DNA of 64,000 nt from Hydractinia symbiolongicarpus (Eukaryota > Cnidaria > Hydrozoa > Anthoathecata > Hydractiniidae): the NCBI RefSeq assembly GCF_029227915.1, contig NC_079879.1, forward strand, positions 21,716,501 to 21,780,500, given 5' to 3'. Below the pieces are notes generated by a model that was not told the origin of the DNA, searched no databases, and worked only from the letters and a program-made list of their open reading frames with translations. Within the stretch, counting starts at the first letter, position 1; each line of letters begins with the position of its first letter. Both the position numbers and the translations under genes were made by a program. Below, in pieces: positions 63,601-64,000 of the stretch.

Positions 63601-63938
63601 CATATGATATGATCTGCCAATTGGCCCATTCAATACTTGATGGAACTGTCTTTGAAATTGCTATTGGCCTTAAGGATATTCAACGTATAACAGAGAAGAA
63701 CCTGCTAAAGAGAAGAAATGTTGTAGTAAATGATCACAGACGTAGGATATTTGTTATTCTTACTACATCTCTTGACCTCTTGTGTAAAATAAACATGGAA
63801 ACGACATATACATATATATATTTATTTATAGAAAAGAAAAGTGAAATAGTCAAACGACATGAAAAGGAAATAGAGAACTCACAAAGTAGACCACATCAAA
63901 TTCTTGTCCTAGAAAAGCAACAAAAAGAGGAAATTATT
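60668..63938 (+). CDS. DGCR6: DGCR6 homologue, first three exons (continues beyond window)
   Basis: Exons 60668-61029, 63581-63741 and 63832-63938 join in phase (GTAAGA, GTAGGA and GTTAGT donors; CTTCAG and TTTATAG acceptors). The N-terminal 105 residues are polar and not found in vertebrate DGCR6. The conserved part begins DHYITMLQKMIHPLSLEYKK, then YDMICQLAHSILDGTVFEIA, IGLKDIQRITEKNLL and VVNDHRQKKSEIVKRH, and ends in SRPHQILVLEKQQKEE; these align stepwise with vertebrate DGCR6/DGCR6L (ALLDGTVFEIVQGL, IQHLTEKSL, EHR, RPHNLPVLQ). DGCR6 proteins are coiled-coil proteins of poorly defined function in the 22q11 deletion region. The C-terminal coiled coil lies past the window edge. Intron 1 (2.55 kb) hosts a transposon and a dispersed repeat. 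Confidence 0.85.
61387..62700. mobile_element. 1.3 kb element with AGACGTCT-rich subterminal repeats, in DGCR6 intron 1
   Basis: Terminal inverted repeats are CCCAGCCGGCACAA at 61387 and its reverse complement ending at 62700. Both ends contain many copies of AAAAGACGTCTTTTAGACAT-type sequence (itself palindromic), dense over 61410-61740 and again over 62405-62640, with AT-rich DNA between. No open frame. No target duplication was evident. Superfamily undetermined. Confidence 0.8.
62940..63290. repeat. Third copy of the dispersed ACTAGGGACCACCTGGGACC repeat
   Basis: The block CATTGCACTTTTAAGTTTAA through GGGTAACTAGGGACTACCTG to TTTAAGCTCTACACAATACA is clearly related to 44575-44960 in the LicD gene intron, in the same orientation. 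Family unknown. Confidence 0.6.
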
Positions 63939-64000
63939 GTTAGTATATGCTTGACATTGTTTTATTCTATATACAAGATTTTGTGTATGTTTTTTATTGA

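Overview
This window is AT-rich metazoan nuclear DNA. The intron-rich genes, the kinds of mobile elements (Polinton/Maverick, SWIM-YqaJ plus THAP transposon genes, many TA-flanked MITEs, tRNA-derived SINEs) and the protein sequences together suggest a cnidarian, perhaps a hydrozoan. That assignment is inference, because no rRNA or species marker is present.

Host genes, left to right: a calcium- and integrin-binding (CIB) EF-hand protein with its coding part in one exon (5538-6092, +); a CCDC181-like coiled-coil protein in four coding exons (7428-9822, +); mitochondrial ABC transporter ABCB7, read here in thirteen exons (35374-28813, -) with the N-terminal targeting exon unresolved; a LicD/fukutin-type type II membrane protein in two exons (43831-46784, +); ribosomal oxygenase RIOX2/MINA in nine exons (55287-50285, -); and a DGCR6 homologue whose first three exons lie at 60668-63938 (+) and which runs off the window. 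Exon phases were checked for every join. These are unrelated housekeeping genes, not an operon.

The most information-rich accessory region is 12.1-22.6 kb, a decayed Polinton/Maverick (adintovirus-like) element that looks visibly less AT-rich than its surroundings. It keeps a double-jelly-roll-type major capsid protein, an A32/FtsK-type packaging ATPase, a protein-primed family B DNA polymerase cut off after motif A, only the N-terminal end of the integrase, a BRO-N-type protein, several small membrane or coiled-coil proteins, a Cys-rich protein and a proline-rich peptide. Nearly every gene carries in-frame stops (mostly TGA), frameshifts or deletions, and a SINE has landed in one of them, so this copy is dead.

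Other mobile DNA: a 2.66 kb TA-flanked inverted-repeat element carrying a BEN-domain fragment (1179-3838), inserted in or beside a LINE relic; a pair of related 1.8-1.9 kb inverted-repeat elements in opposite orientation 38 bp apart, each with its own 4-bp target duplication (39249-43021); a broken SWIM-YqaJ gene converging on a THAP fragment, interrupted by a TA-flanked MITE, with two identical 107-bp direct repeats on either side (56758-60037); a 1.3 kb element full of AGACGTCT-type repeats inside DGCR6 intron 1; and several SINEs, minisatellites and small MITEs. The remaining stretches are AT-rich noncoding DNA in which no gene could be supported.
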